In this document: piece after piece, positions 63,146 to 64,000 of the stretch
Layout of the letters: every line of letters starts with the position of its first letter
How positions within the stretch are numbered: position 1 is the stretch's first letter
DNA from: a bacterium
GTDB taxonomy: Bacteria; Cyanobacteriota; Vampirovibrionia; Obscuribacterales; Obscuribacteraceae
Assembly: GCA_016124935.1 (NCBI GenBank)
Contig: WGMS01000007.1
Location: 1-64,000, forward strand
DNA: 64,000 nucleotides
Direction: 5' to 3'
Translations under genes and position numbers: made by a program
Notes under the pieces: model-generated
The model's database searches: none
The model's input: the letters and a program-made list of their open reading frames with translations, nothing else
What the model was told of the DNA's origin: nothing

Positions 63146-64000
63146 ATGGCTGTGAAAGCAGGTTCCATCACAGTAGGACCAGACCAACCATTTTTGATCA
63201 TCGCAGGTCCCTGCGTGATTGAGAGTTGGGAGACAACGATAAACACCGCATCCGCCCTCAAGAAGCTTGCGGAGACCCACGGTTTTTCTCTGGTCTTCAA
63301 ATCATCTTTTGACAAAGCCAATCGTACTTCGGTGGACTCTTTTCGAGGACCAGGGCTGGAAGACGGTTTGAAGATGTTGGCGGATGTGAAGAGGCAGCTC
63401 GGTCTTGCCGTGCTCAGCGATGTTCACGATGTGGAGCAGTGTCGAGCCGCCGGCGATGTTCTCGATATTCTGCAGATCCCCGCTTTTCTCTGTCGTCAGA
63501 CCGATTTACTGGTGGCAGCGGCTAAAACCGGCAAGGCTGTCAATATAAAGAAAGGTCAGTTCGTGGCTCCTCGAGATATGACCCATGCGGTGAAGAAAGT
63601 CGAGGACTCGGGCAATCGGAATATTCTACTGACAGAGCGTGGTACTTCATTCGGTTACAACAATCTGGTAGTGGATATGCGTTCTCTTCCGATCATGAAA
63701 GAGACGGGTTATCCGGTTATCTTTGATGCCACACATTCAGTGCAGCTTCCCGGGGGCGGAGGCTCGGTCTCTTCGGGGCAGCGTCAGTATGTGCCCCATC
63801 TGGCCAGGGCGGCTGCCGCGGTGGGAATCGATGGGATGTTCATGGAAGTGCATCCTGACCCGCAATCGGCTAAAAGCGACGGTCCCAATCAGGTGGCTCT
63901 TTCCCAGGTGGAGGATCTGATAGTGCAGGTTCTGAAAGTGCACAATCTGAAAAAACAACTGGAAGAGCTCGAGCTGACAGGCAACGGCAAACCTTTGAAC
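63146..64000 (+). CDS. kdsA: 3-deoxy-8-phosphooctulonate synthase (Kdo-8-P synthase), cut by window end
   Basis: KdsA condenses arabinose 5-phosphate with phosphoenolpyruvate to Kdo 8-phosphate. 'FLIIAGPCVIES', 'FKSSFDKANRTS', 'IPAFLCRQTDLL', 'NIKKGQFVAPRDM' and 'DATHSVQLPGG' are all present. The ATG follows GGGAGGAG. The 285 codons to the window end contain no stop; the family is about 275-285 residues, so little is missing. With kdsB at the left it shows a Kdo-containing outer membrane. Confidence 0.96.
   Translation, partial: MAVKAGSITVGPDQPFLIIAGPCVIESWETTINTASALKKLAETHGFSLVFKSSFDKANRTSVDSFRGPGLEDGLKMLADVKRQLGLAVLSDVHDVEQCRAAGDVLDILQIPAFLCRQTDLLVAAAKTGKAVNIKKGQFVAPRDMTHAVKKVEDSGNRNILLTERGTSFGYNNLVVDMRSLPIMKETGYPVIFDATHSVQLPGGGGSVSSGQRQYVPHLARAAAAVGIDGMFMEVHPDPQSAKSDGPNQVALSQVEDLIVQVLKVHNLKKQLEELELTGNGKPLN

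Overview
The window is ordinary bacterial chromosome with a short accessory stretch at its left edge. It comes from a Gram-negative (kdsA and kdsB for Kdo, SecDF, signal peptides), probably anaerobic or facultative lineage on the cyanobacterial branch. Pointers are a SufR-type repressor divergent from a suf operon, an S-layer-homology/coiled-coil protein like the N-terminus of cyanobacterial porins, a Tic20-like membrane protein, a YggT/Ycf19 protein and many Ser/Thr kinases and GGDEF proteins. No photosynthesis gene is present. The best guess is a non-photosynthetic Melainabacteria/Vampirovibrionia relative (Obscuribacterales-like). This is inference from gene content, not a database match.

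Layout. 1-2,450: accessory region with a zinc-ribbon tail, a 17-bp direct repeat abutting a truncated nuclease-like gene, a PIN/HTH toxin-antitoxin pair with its own promoter, and a 400-bp segment of unusual 12-bp tandem doublets. 2,490-24,996: tRNA-fMet, dtd, TPR and secreted proteins, kdsB, a GDPD phosphodiesterase, a membrane metallophosphoesterase, a Ser/Thr kinase, a GAF-GGDEF cyclase, zinc-ribbon proteins, an M48 protease, thiL-folD, cinA, a degenerate GGDEF, queA and queG. 25,008-31,230: SDR, MshEN mini-protein, secF-secD, another degenerate GGDEF, an amidohydrolase. 31,408-35,351: the yceD-rpmF-plsX-fabH-fabD fatty-acid/ribosome operon. 35,364-45,700: saccharopine-dehydrogenase-like enzyme, secreted proteins, sialate esterase, an almost 1-kb gene-poor gap, SLH protein, two overlapping IMPase-family phosphatases (the second HisN-like), a histidine kinase, a GT87-like protein, rplY and tRNA-Gln. 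45,776-51,905: recN, mrp, a receptor-like kinase with leucine-rich repeats and a nucleoside hydrolase. 52,024-59,050: the Fe-S assembly operon sufC-B-D-Rieske-S-U-T with divergent sufR. 59,047-64,000: pyruvate kinase, GH57 branching enzyme, small conserved genes and kdsA, which runs off the end.

Functional themes are Fe-S supply (suf, Mrp, with QueG as a client), tRNA and ribosome quality (dtd, queA/queG, rpmF, rplY), envelope building (Kdo, Sec, fatty acids, GT87), and signalling (two Ser/Thr kinases, three GGDEF proteins, one orphan histidine kinase). Many genes start with TTG or GTG, and close spacing or 4-bp overlaps mark several operons.

The most unusual signals are the 12-bp doublets beside the toxin-antitoxin promoter, the nuclease remnant cut at a repeat, a 26-bp near-perfect palindrome before queG, a tandem 9-bp repeat inside the suf promoter spacer, and the inside-kinase/outside-LRR receptor.
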